Positions 47,228 through 59,817 of a DNA stretch of 64,000 nucleotides are shown here, piece after piece. Location of the stretch: positions 435,379 through 499,378 of the forward strand of contig JAJEKB010020399.1 of the NCBI GenBank assembly GCA_022393335.1, read 5' to 3'. The stretch's first letter is position 1. Each line of letters opens with the position of its first letter. The position numbers were made by a program, and so were the translations under genes. Source of the DNA: Macrotrachela quadricornifera. Taxonomy: Eukaryota > Rotifera > Eurotatoria > Philodinida > Philodinidae. The notes below the pieces were generated by a model, which had not been told where the DNA came from, did not search any database, and was given only the letters and a program-made list of their open reading frames with translations.

Positions 47228-47640
47228 GATGTTGATATATTAATCAGTGATAATAACAAAACTCATGATCAGACAAACATTATTCATTTTAATGAGTGTA
47301 AATAATTTATAGAAGAGAAAAACATTTTACATATTATTTTTCATACAGGTTCTGAAAAAAACTGCGAAGAAATAATTGCCATTGAAACATTACAAAAATC
47401 TCTTTGTGAAAAATATGATGAATGTCCAGTGTTTTTTATTGGTTCTCTTAAAGATGCATGTCAAGAAGCTTTTGGATCATCACAGGTGACAGAGGTTTGT
47501 AGACAAATTGTTTTCTAGTTATTCAAAACACTAAAAATGCTTCATATTTCAGCGTCGTCCAGTACTTGTCTACATACACAATGACAAGAATGCATTTATT
47601 AACATCTTTTGTCAGAATATGTTCTGTTGGACAAAAACTA
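47228..47640 (+). pseudogene. FAF1-like (UAS-domain) gene fragment, 3' end cut off
   Basis: Three short exons are visible: 47228 to about 47302, 47349-47494 and 47553-47640, with GT-AG introns of about 46 and 58 bp. The translation includes KYDECPVFFIGSLKDACQEA and RPVLVYIHNDKNAF then INIFCQNMFC. It follows the start of the UAS (thioredoxin-like) domain of FAS-associated factor 1, a VCP/p97 adaptor in ubiquitin-dependent degradation. Similarity ends at NMFC, eleven bases or so before the CCCAGGT terminus of the 12.4 kb transposon. I do not find the rest of the UAS domain or a UBX domain on the far side near 60,034. It is either broken by the insertion or a partial duplicate. The N-terminal UBA part is also not seen. 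Confidence 0.6.
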
Positions 47641-47790
47641 CCCAGGTGAACCAATCCGACACCGGATCCTATAGGATCCGATCATCCGACAGAATCCTGT
47701 AGGATTCCGGGTGACGGAATTGCATAGGAATCCAACTGTCGGATTAGTATCGGATTCCGATGATATCCGATTGTCGGAGCTAATATTTGT
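47641..47790 (+). repeat. Left terminal and subterminal repeat array of the CMC element
   Basis: It begins CCCAGGTGAACCAATCCGAC. It contains the perfect palindrome CGGATCCTATAGGATCCG (47663-47680), then many TCCGA/TCGGA/GGATTCC words up to about 47780. It is GC-rich against an AT-rich background. These are probable transposase or helper-protein binding sites. Confidence 0.8.
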
Positions 47791-49780
47791 TCAACTGTCG
47801 CACTCCAATGATATTTCTATAACGCCTTTATAATTTTGTCGAACTGTTAATGGAATGTTGTAGGTATGAGCGCATTTCATTCGAAGTCTACTTATGTTCC
47901 CCTATAGAACTATGTGAATTTGAATTGTTAGGACCTGATGAGTCACTAAAAGGCTTCTGATCAGGGATCATCATGAAATATTGCTATTTTGCTCACGACG
48001 TATATCATGCTGTAACAAGAATAGGAAAAATTAACTTCATGTGTTGCAAACAATGCCAACGTGATGACACACATTTGACAGTTTTCGCAACCGATATTCA
48101 ATATTCATTTATATTATATTGACAAATGTTTTAATTGAACTAAATTTGCGACATAAAATTACTAAGTAAGAAAACCATGAGATATCGTTTTTAATACTGA
48201 GGCAAATTTTAGGATCACTAAAGCAAATTTTCTTTGTTCGTAGAACTACAATGCAGCGTGACGTGCGAATAGACTTGCTTTGTGCTAGACTTCGTATTTG
48301 ATAAAATTTTAAGATGCCACACGGCATAGTCACATATAAGATTTAGTAGAATTCTGTCTATATGTAAGTTTTAGACAGATGCAATAATACTAATAACAGT
48401 TTTCCGTTGCTATCTAGCCAGTAGAAGGCATCATGCGATAATGAATTTTTGTTGGTCATACTCATCATTATTTTTATTTTTACATTTAATCAGAGCACGT
48501 CCCAGATACCGCAGCACAGGGTCTTACAAAACTAAAATTGTCTATGTAAATAGAAAAAATATTACATTTTATTATTATTTTTTCTGATTTTTTTGAGTAA
48601 TAACATAATCAATGATTAAGTCGTTTTGAATTTCTTTTTTCCTTTAAAATATTTGAAGGTATATAATTATTTGACTAGATTGAAAAATAAGATTGTAAAC
48701 TTTAGTCAATATCTTTAGAACATTCCATTTCTTGCTACTTGTATTGGCGATTTAGTATTACAAGCTGTATTTCTTTCTAGTAATCTTGAAGTTAAAGAAA
48801 TTTTAAATATCTTCTCAGATAAGTCATCTATAGGATCAAAAAAGTTATTTTCATCAGGGACCAAAACTTGAAAATCTATTAGCTACAAAAAAATTTTGTA
48901 ATTCGTTGATAACAGTCTAATATGAATGAAATCTAAAAGAATGTTATGAAGACAATTTAACAAATAAAGATAACCATAGAAAAACTAAATAACAAATGAT
49001 TCGAACGTTATTCGAATAATACAGTTACTGTTCTCCTCCGTATATGATCTATAGAGAAAATTATTGAAAAACTTATGTGAAATTGATTATTCTTCGGATT
49101 TGTTGGCATTAATATAGTTTTATTAGCATCTAATTATAATCTAATGTTTCACTTTAGATTTCGATTGGAATATTATAATTGTAGTTTTTTATTGTAGAGT
49201 AAGCCAAATAATTACAACTTAATAATAAATCGCTATTCATTGATATAGATAAAGTTCCTTAAATAATATAATACATACTCAATCTAATAGAAATAAAACG
49301 AAGCCAGAGTTTTCCATGATTAAAATAATATTTAATTTAGATTAACAGTAATTTCAATTTATTGTAGTGTAATTTAAAAGCTTTGTATTTTGTTCAGTTT
49401 TGTTCTGCTTATATGGGAAGCATAATCTAATTCCAATCAGATAATTGTATCACCTTGAACTTGTAACTGTCGTATTATATTTTCTATTTACCATAAAAAA
49501 TATTGTAACTTTTCTGTTTAATCTTATATTTTTTTTAAGTCTTTTATGATCTATCAATTCGATTAATTTGTAATATTACAAATAACAAGCCACCTTATCG
49601 AAATTTTTTTTACGGAAGTTCGAGACGCTTGTCAGTTTCATACTAATATTTTAAAAACAAAAATTACTCAAATTGAAATGTAAATGCTTTCTTTTTTTTC
49701 AAGTATTGTTTTTTCAGATTTCTTGTTGATTTGATAATTGACCATCAATTTTTTTGAATCGTTTAAAATATTTCATCAGA
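47790..49780. other. Non-coding 5' region of the CMC element
   Basis: AT-rich with no supported exon. It presumably holds the promoter and 5' UTR of the transposase gene that starts at 49782. Confidence 0.4.
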
Positions 49781-49781
49781 A

Positions 49782-52700
49782 ATGGATATTTGGATATCAT
49801 CCACTATTGAAGATGAACTTAATGTTGCTTGTGAAAAGCGACATCATTATAATACTTTACGAAAAGAAATCCGTAATAAAGAACGTAATTTAGATAATTT
49901 CAAATTGTTGCACAGTAATGATCAAACCTCTAATGAAACATCTTCATTAAATGAAAATGAAATTATGCAAGTTGATGAAGCAGCTTATCAAAATCAACAT
50001 CCAACATCAAGCTCAACCATATCAAATTGTTTTTCTATAAAAAATACGTCCATTTGTGCTGAATCACGATCAGATAATGATGATGATGATTTTGAAATCA
50101 TTAATGCATATGAGTCCTTTCTAAATTCAGATCAATCTCATAGTAGTTCTGACGAAGAGCAAGAAAATGACTATGATAAAACTCGTGTTGATCGTTTACA
50201 TAGATATACAAATGTGACTACATCAGATACATGTATAAAATTGGTACATCTCTTGAGAAGTTCACAAATAAGTAAATCTCAATCTAAACAACTGTTATTT
50301 TTTATTCATGATTTACTTCCAACACCAAACAATTTCCCGAGAAGTTTATCAAAGCTATTCTCTGAAATCAATATTCAAACATATTACAATAAACGAATAA
50401 TTTGTTGCTTATGTGGTACACGATTAGATAAACAGAAAAAATGTTTTACTTGCCAAGGCTTCGAAAAAAAGCATTTAGCATTTATTTATGATAGTCACTT
50501 CACAAAAATATTGACCTTGACCGTATCTCGATTATTTCAAGAAATTGAAAATTATAGAGAAAAATTTTCAAAACATAACAATAATAATGTGAATGAAATA
50601 TATGGTATTCCATTTGCAAGTATTTATCAAAGTATACGAAAATCATATAACAATAAAACTATTAGTTTATTATTCCATTTGGATGGAATTGGTATTTGTA
50701 AAAGTACAAAGCTGAAGATGTGGATATTTCCTGCATCAATCATAGAATTACCACCCAATCTACGTTATAGAAGAGAAAATATGCCACTTGTTTCCTTATG
50801 GTTTTCTTGTACAACTCCAAATTTTGATATGTGGCTGTCGGACAGCATTCAAATGTTAAAATCATTGAAATCGAACGGTATGTTTTTTGTTTTTAAATAT
50901 ATAAGTTTTACAGTAGAGAAAGAGACAGTTTGAAAAAATGATACTTTAATAACAGCAAAGAACAGTTAAATGTTGCTAATCCCCCTTAAACGATTTTGTT
51001 TTTTTTCCATGTGTCCTGTTGTAAATAGAAATATAAAGATTTTTTTTTAGTTTTACGTTCTCTTTACTGTGTGCTTCATTTACAAAGCCCGATAGATAGA
51101 ATAAGAGAGATGCTTTCATCACATGTTTATCTTATGAATATTTATTTAAATGGTGAACATATTTTATTCGAAATTTTTTTATCTCAAAATAACTATTTTC
51201 ATAATGTGGTTATTAGAAGTGACAGTGTGAATTATAGTATATTGTTTTCTCCTAATCATGATACAACATATTCGGTAAAACTATCTTGAAAATGAAGAGA
51301 TCATCAATTTATCTAATAAAATATCTCTCAATTACGATGAAAAGTTCAGAAGCTGTTTTCATTATTCCTAATGAGTCGTTAACAAAGCTTCGTTGTTTTT
51401 TCAAAAAAACTTAATTTTTATTTTGCTATTTGAACAATGGAACTAGCTTTTAATTAAATGCGAACCCTGGATCCTATCTCTGCCAGAACATCGGCGACAA
51501 ATCATAGATAGTTATAGTACATACACAATTGAAAGCTAATTATACTGTCCAAGTTGAAAAATAAAAATAAAGTTTTTGAAACATCGAGAAACCTTTTTTG
51601 ACGATCGAATACCTAATTACACAAAAACAAATTTAATGAAAGCTTTCTTTTTTAGGAATATCGATTGGAAAAAATTTTTCAAATCTAAATGTTTTATGCT
51701 ATGGTGTTATTGGCGATTGTCCTGCCCTCAGCTTAATTACCAAAATTCATAAATCATGGCGGTTATTATTGTTGTTTTTATTGTTATTTAAAAGGCGTTC
51801 ATAATCATATTTGTAGAAAAAGACAATATCCATTGTTGCTTCCATTAGAAAGTCGTGATCCAAAATCATTCGCTATCGAAGCCGAAATAGCTGATGATAC
51901 AGGTAAAACGTTATACGGACACAAAGGTAAAAGTAAATTGTCAGAAATTATTGATGTTCCATTGCCCGTTGCAATTATTTGTGATTATCAACATGTGACG
52001 TTACTTCGCCACTTTCGAGATGTTGTCAAAGTAATAAGCTCTTCTTTACCAATTGGAATACGAAAAGATATAGATTATAAGATACGAAACCAATCTTTCC
52101 CGCATTTTTTCAATCGCAAGATGCGTGGCATTGATGAGTTTAGTTATATTAAAGCGAGTGAACTTCGCAGTTTGTTGTTATATGGTTTTATTCCAAATTT
52201 TTACAATGTATTAACTATCGATCAAGGAGCACATATGTGCTTATTTATTTGTGGCATTCGTATGCTCTATAGTTCTGATAAACTCTTTGGTAAATCAACA
52301 AGTTCTCTAGCTGGTGAATTGTTAGAAACATATTATCAACATCACAGACAATTTTATGAATATTTGGAAAACTTTGTTCTACATCTGCATATACATTATG
52401 GCGTCAATTACGATCGACATGGTGCACTCTCTTGTGTAAACACATTTGCACAAGAGAGCCTAGTTGGTTATATTGCATCTAATCGAAATGGTAAGTTAAT
52501 ATCTTTCAAATTTTGAAACGTGTTTCAAGTATAGGTTCATATAGACAAATAATCTTCTTTCTACTTCCATTTATTAGGTACACGAGATCTCGGTGATATC
52601 ATTATGAACTATTATAATATCGAGATGTATCTTAGTAATAAAACAGATAATTCAATATCAGTCTGTTCTGATGGACCGTTAGATGCTATGTCAAATGTTA

Positions 52701-53184
52701 TTGATTATTATATTGATGAAGTCCTCTTAAAGCATCATACTATCTTTTGTAATTGTAATAAATCAATAGAGAAATGTGTGCATTTTTTTCAACGTTATCG
52801 TATCCGTGGTCGAATTTTTCATTCAATGGCATATAAAAAAAAGGATTATGTAATAGTTATGCAATACAATATTTGAGCAACAACACATCAAACAAAACTA
52901 AGTGTTTTGGAGAGATAATGATATTTTTTTCCAATCAAATAGACTCATATGCTCTTGTGAAAATATTGGTTAGCCAACAGTTGCACAGCGATCATTTCAA
53001 GCCATCACAATTTTATAGAAAAATACGTCAACCACTTGATGCATTTTATCATATTGTTACACATGAAGATCGATTTGTATGTATACCAGTAGCGAATATA
53101 CTGAAACATTGCATTGTATTTGCAAAAGATTCAAGCAAATTTATCATTATTACTCCTGTATCTTCGTACGAAGAGCATGATTAA
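49782..53184 (+). pseudogene. CACTA-like (CMC) transposase gene with two frameshifts
   Basis: Exons by eye: 49782-50877, 51656 to about 52490 (containing a frameshift), and 52578-53184 (containing a frameshift). Introns are 50878-51655 and 52491-52577. The N-terminus is acidic and low-complexity. A zinc-binding CxxC pair follows (CCLCGTRLDKQKKCFTCQ). Core blocks are LLFHLDGIGICKSTKLKMW, VLCYGVIGDCPALSLITKIH, YYCCFYCYLKGVHNHICRKR, SFPHFFNRKMRGIDEFSYIK and YGVNYDRHGALSCVNTFAQE. They follow CACTA/EnSpm-type transposases, with Asp candidates in HLDGI and IGDCPA and a Glu candidate in AQES. One base too many lies at about 51751-51763, because the zinc-knuckle block is in a different frame. A run of eight A near 52835 shifts the frame again before the C-terminal block (FVCIPVANILKHCIVF). 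The copy is probably not functional as it stands. Confidence 0.75.
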
Positions 53185-53835
53185 ATGCTTGCAAAAAAGA
53201 ATATTACATTTTAGTATGCATAAGAGAGGAAGTACGTTTTAGATTATAGTTTACATTGGAACATATACATACTAGTATATGATGCTATAGTTATTTTAAG
53301 TTTTATATTAGGACCGTTTTTCAGTGTGTTATTTCATTTTGGCACGTTTTAATAAACTACTTTATTTAGTTCTTTTCATATATGATGACACTATTGCTTT
53401 TCTGATTTTGTTAAAGAATTAATTTCTTCTTCTTATCGTGATTATAAGAAAAACTCTTCCATAAAGTCACACAATACAAAAAAATTACCAACAGTACAAT
53501 ACATTTTTTAATTTTGCTTCAAGATAATTTCTAACTATTAAAGATACTTCATATTACAGTTCATAAATGGTAAGCGGATATTTGAATTGAGGTTGCCAAA
53601 TTTTTATCTAATAACATGCATGACTATTAAAAACAGATTTACTCGCTAACATCGCTATCTATATTTTATAGAACATATGCTGGATTCCAGCCAACGAACA
53701 GAATAAACTAATATAGTATGCAAAATTATTTGTTCGACGAAGTCTCTAGTCAGAGATCAAGTCTTTGTTGTCCAAATCCAGGTTACTTAAATCATACGAT
53801 GTATGTTTTTATTTTAAAAAAATCATTTTAGAAGA

Positions 53836-56030
53836 ATGGTTGCGTCATCGACCATAAGAACAAGTAGTGGACGTACAATAAAACCATCAAAACGTTATTC
53901 TCCAGATTCACCTTCATCATATCTACCAACTCAAATAACAACATCTTCGTCAATTACTTTTGATGGTAATGCTCTATACGGTGATATTTTTTACACATAT
54001 CTTCCACAGTCTTGTCTTCGAAATGTACTACTCTATGTCATATAAAGTAAAATTGAAGTAGTTTTAATCAACGCTTAATTTTTATCGCTAAGAAATACAA
54101 AGATAGAATTTATCTTATGATATATATCGAAATAAGTTTTATATATCTTACTGTTTCCTATAGAATACCATTTATAATGAGTTTTATTTCTTGTTCTTCA
54201 AAAATAACCTTCGATTGTACATTTTAGTTAATAAACAACAGGCTCGAAAGAAAAAATGCATTGCAGAAAATGCCATTCCTACACAATTTGAAGATGGCGA
54301 CGATGATGATCGTGATGAATTTTTTTGGTATGAATAAAATACGTTTGTTAGGACGATTTCGTTTTCAGAATAAAATTTCAAACATTTTTCTTGATTAAAA
54401 AAGTCTTCTATAACTTGCTTTGTTATTCAGATGCTCAGCCACCGAAAAAAAAAGCTAAAATATGTGCGAAATCTCAGCAAAATAGCCGTGAGACCGTTGA
54501 TAATAAAGAAGGTAATTATTGAAATCTATATATATGCCATTGTCGTTCATAAATATGTTTCTTACATATTTTATCTAATATTTTTTTCAACCTATTTCAG
54601 TGGAATTTCATCCAACTTCTTTTGGTAATGAACATTACTCGGAAGATGAATATTTAGAGGATAGTATGAACTCCATTTTTATGAATGTTATCATTCATTA
54701 TAGGACCCATACTAATTTAACAAACACTTTTTCTGTTTCAGGTAATGTTTATCCAACATCTCAACGACATATAGCTTTTCCAACAAATTCAAAGCACTCA
54801 GTTGATATGTGTGAAACGATTCGAAAAGGTATCGATAAACGAATAAAAACTCAACTAATCCAATAACTTTTATTCTTATATGCTGCTGTTCTAGATCTTA
54901 CTAATGTTTACGAAAAATTAAATAATTCGCTACAAACAAGTCTCGACCGATTCGAAAAACGGTTCAACCGTTTGACTAATATGTGTGTAGCTGCTGTAAG
55001 TAATTACTATAAAGATGGTATTAATTTCTACGATAGAATGTATAAGAGCAAAAATGTAGTTCTTGTAAAACATATAAGATTGATCAGTAGTTTTTATTTT
55101 TAACCGTGTACTAAATTTATGATCACGTTCGAAACGTATTTTACTACTGTGAGTTACAAACAAAAATGAAACACTTTTGCTTTAACACTATATTTAACAA
55201 GACATACACGAATTACAAGCAGAATCTATGTAATCATTGATGCTATATGGAAGAAAATTTTTTGAATTGACCAGCTTCTATACAATATCACCTACATGAT
55301 GTAGACTACATTATGGATTTCACCATTCCTCTGATTTGCATTCTTCCTTTTTCAAACGAATTCTATTTTTTAGAATCAAAATTTCTTAGAACAATACAAA
55401 TCAACATCACATGATGATTTTGAAAAGAATGTGGTAAGTGAAGGTTTTCAGTTAAATATTTTTTTTCCTTTAATGCTTCTTCAACAAGTAGACTTGTTAA
55501 TTTAGAATTTTGGTGAAATCAATTTATTGGATTTCTCAGCAAAAACTTATTCTGACTATGCTCGCTCCATATTACGTATTCTGTATTCCCGAGAAGAGTT
55601 ATGCTCAAAAATACTACCATCATCTTCAACGCATTATGCCCGTGAACATTTGGACCTCGACAGATTTCATTTATTTCATCGTAAGTTTTCCAGAAAAAGG
55701 TTTTCGATTACAATCTCCCGAGCTGAACAGGTCTTTTCTTTTCTACAGTTCATTAATTTTTCAGTGTAAAGGAATTATCCTATTTCTTATAACATAAAAA
55801 AAAATTATTTTTTATTTTTAGGTGCAATCCGGAGTAAATATCGTATCGATGAACAAAGATACGATCATTTCTTTAAGTATTGTTTACGCAGGAAGCTCGT
55901 TGATTTTCTATGTGATGAAAGAAAACGAGAGAAGAAAAGAAAACAGCAACTAATCGACGCTGCAGAACGTATACGTGCTGGTACACAAACAACTTTAACA
56001 ATATTTTCCATCGATCCAAAAATTAATTAA
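53836..56030 (+). CDS. Multi-exon protein with BEN-like C-terminus, inside the CMC element
   Basis: Exons inferred from GT-AG signals: about 53836-53963 (MVASSTIRTSSGRTIKPSKR), 54228-54328 (acidic), 54431-54511 (PPKKKAKIC, basic), 54600 onward, 54745 onward, a helical exon near 54895 (NNSLQTSLDRFEKRFNRLTN), then about 55507-55680 and 55822-56030. The last two exons give YARSILRILYSREELCSKIL, LDLDRFHLF and a basic tail. The pattern of a helix with an acidic FSxEEL-like turn followed by LDxxR resembles BEN domains, which bind DNA or chromatin. The gene lies downstream of the transposase in the same orientation. Inferred role: a DNA-binding helper of the element, like TnpA of plant CACTA elements. 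Exon limits in the middle are uncertain. Confidence 0.5.
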
Positions 56031-56039
56031 TATTCTAAT

Positions 56040-57290
56040 GATCAAAAACAATTACAAACATATCACTTTTTTTACTCAAAAAAAAACAAAGACAACAGCT
56101 ATTTTACTGTTCCTCCTCTTTTCGAAACTCCTATTATTCATCATTTCTCTTGTTCGTTACACGCTAAATAGTATATTGAGCACAATTTTTATATTTCCCA
56201 TTTAAGGCCATCGTACGAATCCACTAACCCGCTTATGCCATATACCATTGCCGCCTTCATAAAACTATAAAACATTTCCTCGCCTGTTTTTCCCTCCCTG
56301 CTAATACCATTATTCATGACTATCCGCAATAATTTCCTGTTTTTCTAGTTCTGATTTAAGAATTTCATAGCTGCTTAAAGGACTTGAAATCCTTACGGCT
56401 AACCGCAACACATATTCTTTTCTCGTAACAGTTCTTGCGATTTCTCCAGTTTGCTAAATCAATTCGATTTCTTCCAGTTATTTCTTTTAAAAGATTTTAT
56501 TAATTGTTCTAGGATTTAAGATCCTCAACGATTGCCTATTTTGCTGCTTTATTTCGAAGACTCTTGATTATTTTTCTACGTCTTCCAAACTCCTCTTATT
56601 TGCTTCTTTTCACTTTATATCCGAAAGGATATTTTTTATTTTTCTACGATTTAACATTCTTATCCTTTCCGTCCTTTCTTTTTTTATTATAACACATTCT
56701 TTTTATTTCTTTCACATGGAAACTCCTTCACCTCAGCCAACACTATTTATAACGAAGGATTTTTTTCAATTTTAGAATTTCAATTCCTGCACGTCAATTT
56801 CTATACCTTATATCCTTCAAAGATGTGCCACTATTTCTCGTCCAACTCTGACACTTCAACGTACCCATCCTTATTAAGAGGTGAATATATTTTTGTATTT
56901 CTTTAATATTTCGAAATACTGAATAATTTTCTCCATTCTATATTTAATGTATAAGATTTTTTTGTATTTATTTAGTATTTTAGAATACTTAATCTAGTTA
57001 TCCATTCTATATTTAATGTATGAGATTATTTTGTATTTATGTAGTATTTTAAAATACTTAATATAGTTATGCATTTTATGTTCAATATAAAGGGGATTTG
57101 TGTATTTTTTTAGCATTTTGACAGCGTGCATTGTTTTCGTGGCAAATATCGGAAAAGATATTTGCTGATTTCGGTGGGTGGTTGTGTGATTGTATTCGTG
57201 GTGCGGGACTAAATTTTGGCTTTATAGTTTGCTTGTTTGTGGTGTTGGTAATTGATTGTTTTGGTGGATTAAAATTTCACGGTGTAGGTC
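56040..57290. other. Non-coding spacer inside the CMC element
   Basis: Between the two BEN-like genes. Around 56890-57100 a phrase close to TTTTGTATTTATTTAGTATT followed by ATTCTATATTTAATGTA repeats three to four times about 75-80 bp apart. Otherwise AT-rich without a supported gene. Confidence 0.5.
56885..57110. repeat. AT-rich tandem repeat, unit about 77 bp, 3 copies
   Basis: Copies begin near 56885, 56955 and 57032. They share TTTTGTATTTATTTAGTATT, a tail AAAATACTTAAT and TTCTATATTTAATGTATGAG with small changes. It sits upstream of the second BEN-like gene and could be regulatory or neutral. Confidence 0.65.
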
Positions 57291-57293
57291 AGC

Positions 57294-58621
57294 ATGAAAA
57301 GTCATGGAAGTCGAGATGGTAAGAAATGTATGATATAGGAGTTATCGTATTTTAACGAGTCGTTCGATTTTAGGTGATAGTGAGGACCGGTTTGAATTGG
57401 TGGAATGTAGGGATGGTACTAGTAATGATGAGAGGAGCTGTCTCTCGAAATCGTTGGAGGATAGTGGAAATGGTAATTTATCGGCCTGTGATAGTGAACA
57501 AATGAAAAAGACAGATTTATTGGCTGCTTATTCGACGGAATTACAGTCTTTTGTGGATGATGAGTTAGGTGTGATTGTTGGGGAAAATAAAGAAAATAGG
57601 AAGAAAAGTAGTATAGAAATTGGTGTGTCTATTTGTAATATTCATCAGCCATTATTGTTGTTTTCTACTTAGGGGGCAGAATTGGCAATAAGCGAAAAAG
57701 ATGTGTTGATGGAACTGCAGATTCTGTTGGATGTAAGAAGTGCGAGGGGCGGAAGAATAATGATGATGATGATTACGAAACATTGAAAAAACGTTGTGCT
57801 CGTCTGGAGGCTCGAATCAGTAAGTTCGAGATGGGGTGGATGCGTAAGTATGAATTATTACGATGCTTTTTTTGTTATTCAGGACATATTTTTGGGCGTA
57901 AAAATAGAAAGGAGGTTTCAGTTTTTAACGAATAATATATGTTGATATAAAGCGCGCTTCTCTTATTTTATCTGAATTCTTTAGGTTACTTTGTTCTTCT
58001 TTTTCTCGTAGAAAATAGCATATTTTGTAAAATAAATTGGTTTTAGCGGTATATATAGATTGACATGCGAATATTCATAGTAAGTTTTGATTGAAGAAAG
58101 CTAAACTTACTATAAGATTTACTGGCACGTATTGATAATTTCTTTGTGTATTTAGCAAAGCCACGGCAATCTGAAGTTATTGATTTTTTTATTAACACTG
58201 CAAAAGTATTACGTCCAATTGAAAATGAATTATATGGTGATGAAGCTGAATGTTTTTCCAAGTTAATTGACGATTTGGGTATTAATAAAGTTCATTTATC
58301 CTACTTTATTAAAAATAATGCCACAGCTAGTGCAAGAACGTTGATAAAATGGAAATATCCAAACCCACCAGTACATTTTCGTTTACCTGATGTGGATAAA
58401 GAACTGATTGATATGATAATTCGTAAGTGGAATTTATTATATTATTACATATAAAACAAGCGTTGTATTATATAGAATTCGTTCGCTTTTCAAATCCTCA
58501 AGATCAATCATCAATCATGTCGATCAGAAAAGCTATTTCGAATTATTTTTCTTCATTCGCTTTTAAAAACAAAAGCAGAGCCTTTACTGATTCCAACGCA
58601 GATACAACAGAAGATCACTAA
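57294..58621 (+). CDS. Second multi-exon protein with BEN-like C-terminus, inside the CMC element
   Basis: Inferred exons start at ATG 57294 (MKSHGSRDG). They continue 57374 to about 57622 (acidic, with TELQSFVDDELGVIV) and about 57672-57843 (basic NKRKRCVDG, a CxxC in GCKKCEG, then a coiled-coil-like ETLKKRCARLEARISKFEMG). The next exon is 58155-58421 (SEVIDFFINTAKVLRPIENE ... SARTLIKWKYPNP) and the last is 58476-58621 (FVRFSNPQDQSSIMSIRKAI). It ends TAA at 58619-58621. The block LPDVDKELIDMII followed by RKAISNYF resembles the LDxxKxxAIxxFV...AIxN pattern that closes BEN domains. Same strand as the transposase and the first BEN-like gene. An element-encoded DNA-binding partner is inferred, not shown. 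Confidence 0.5.
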
Positions 58622-58624
58622 GAG

Positions 58625-59815
58625 TATTATCATTGTTTTGATGAAGGAGGACGTTTCTTTTATTTTTATTGGTATTTTACTATAAAGTACAATCAATTTT
58701 ATGAAGAAAGCTGAATTTTGGAATTTTCTTCTTTTCATTGTTCATTGGTTATAAAAATTTTTGCTTTGATGTTTGCTTTTGCTTTATTGAACATTTTTGG
58801 TTTCATATTACTTCTCATATTATCTAATATTTTTTCTTTTTCTTTTTTTTTCTTTATTATTTTCAAACCGAATTTTATGCTTTTTCAATTTCTCCTTACT
58901 TAAATACGTAACATACCAATAAGAGCAATATTTAACTTGCAAGAGCCTAACACATTTGAGAGTAGTGTATAAGGTCGATCGATTTAAGCACAATTACATT
59001 ACTGATTTCTTATTAATCTACATGCGGATCTATCCATTCATGAACTTAACAATTAGTGTAAAAAGTTTTTGCAGAAGGACAGATAGTATCACAAAGAAAT
59101 AAGAAAGTTTCAAAAGATGATTAAATATATGAACGATAAAATCGTGATATAATCGATTTATTGTCGTATTACACCATAACTTGAGAATATGTCGATATAA
59201 TTGAAAAATCTAAACGAACAACAATATCGATGGTAAGTAGTTTTCACATAGTATAATATTAATTTTTCAAACAAATGATTTATAATTTGTTCATCGTGCA
59301 TTTCTAAAAGATACCATTTTCAGTAGAATTTCGTTTACAAATCAGTAAGAGATTTGTCTCTCAGCTTCTATAATAGCAAATATTCATGTTCGATCGAAAA
59401 GATAACTACGAAACAACAAAGCATACTTTTCCTTTTGGCAAAAAGTATGGATGTAAATCATTTTACATAGCTATAAGTATATAAAACTACCAAAAGATAA
59501 CTGAATAATAGTAAAAGTTTCATCCGATGTATTAGTATGAGACGTTGTTCATCAAGAACATGCTATGCATTACTACGGTTTGTTATAGCTACTATTATCA
59601 ACTACATAACATATATTTCTGGATAATTTCTGGGTGTATGTAATTATACTGAAACCACTAAACGATACTTTTAATATCAGCTATAATCGTCATAGAAAAA
59701 ATGTGCTATTTACTTGTAATAAAACAATAAATGATCATAAAAGAATTGAGATACTTAAAATATTGACTATTGTCTTTTTTACTACATTGTCATATTTTGC
59801 TCGCCCGTTATGATA
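58625..59815. other. Non-coding 3' region of the CMC element
   Basis: AT-rich with poly-T/poly-C-T stretches near 58800-58870. No supported gene before the right terminal array. Confidence 0.4.
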
Positions 59816-59817
59816 TT

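Noticed and set aside
51071..51289. 72-codon frame in the first large intron of the CMC transposase
   Set aside because: The exons on either side join cleanly without it, and it shows no domain.
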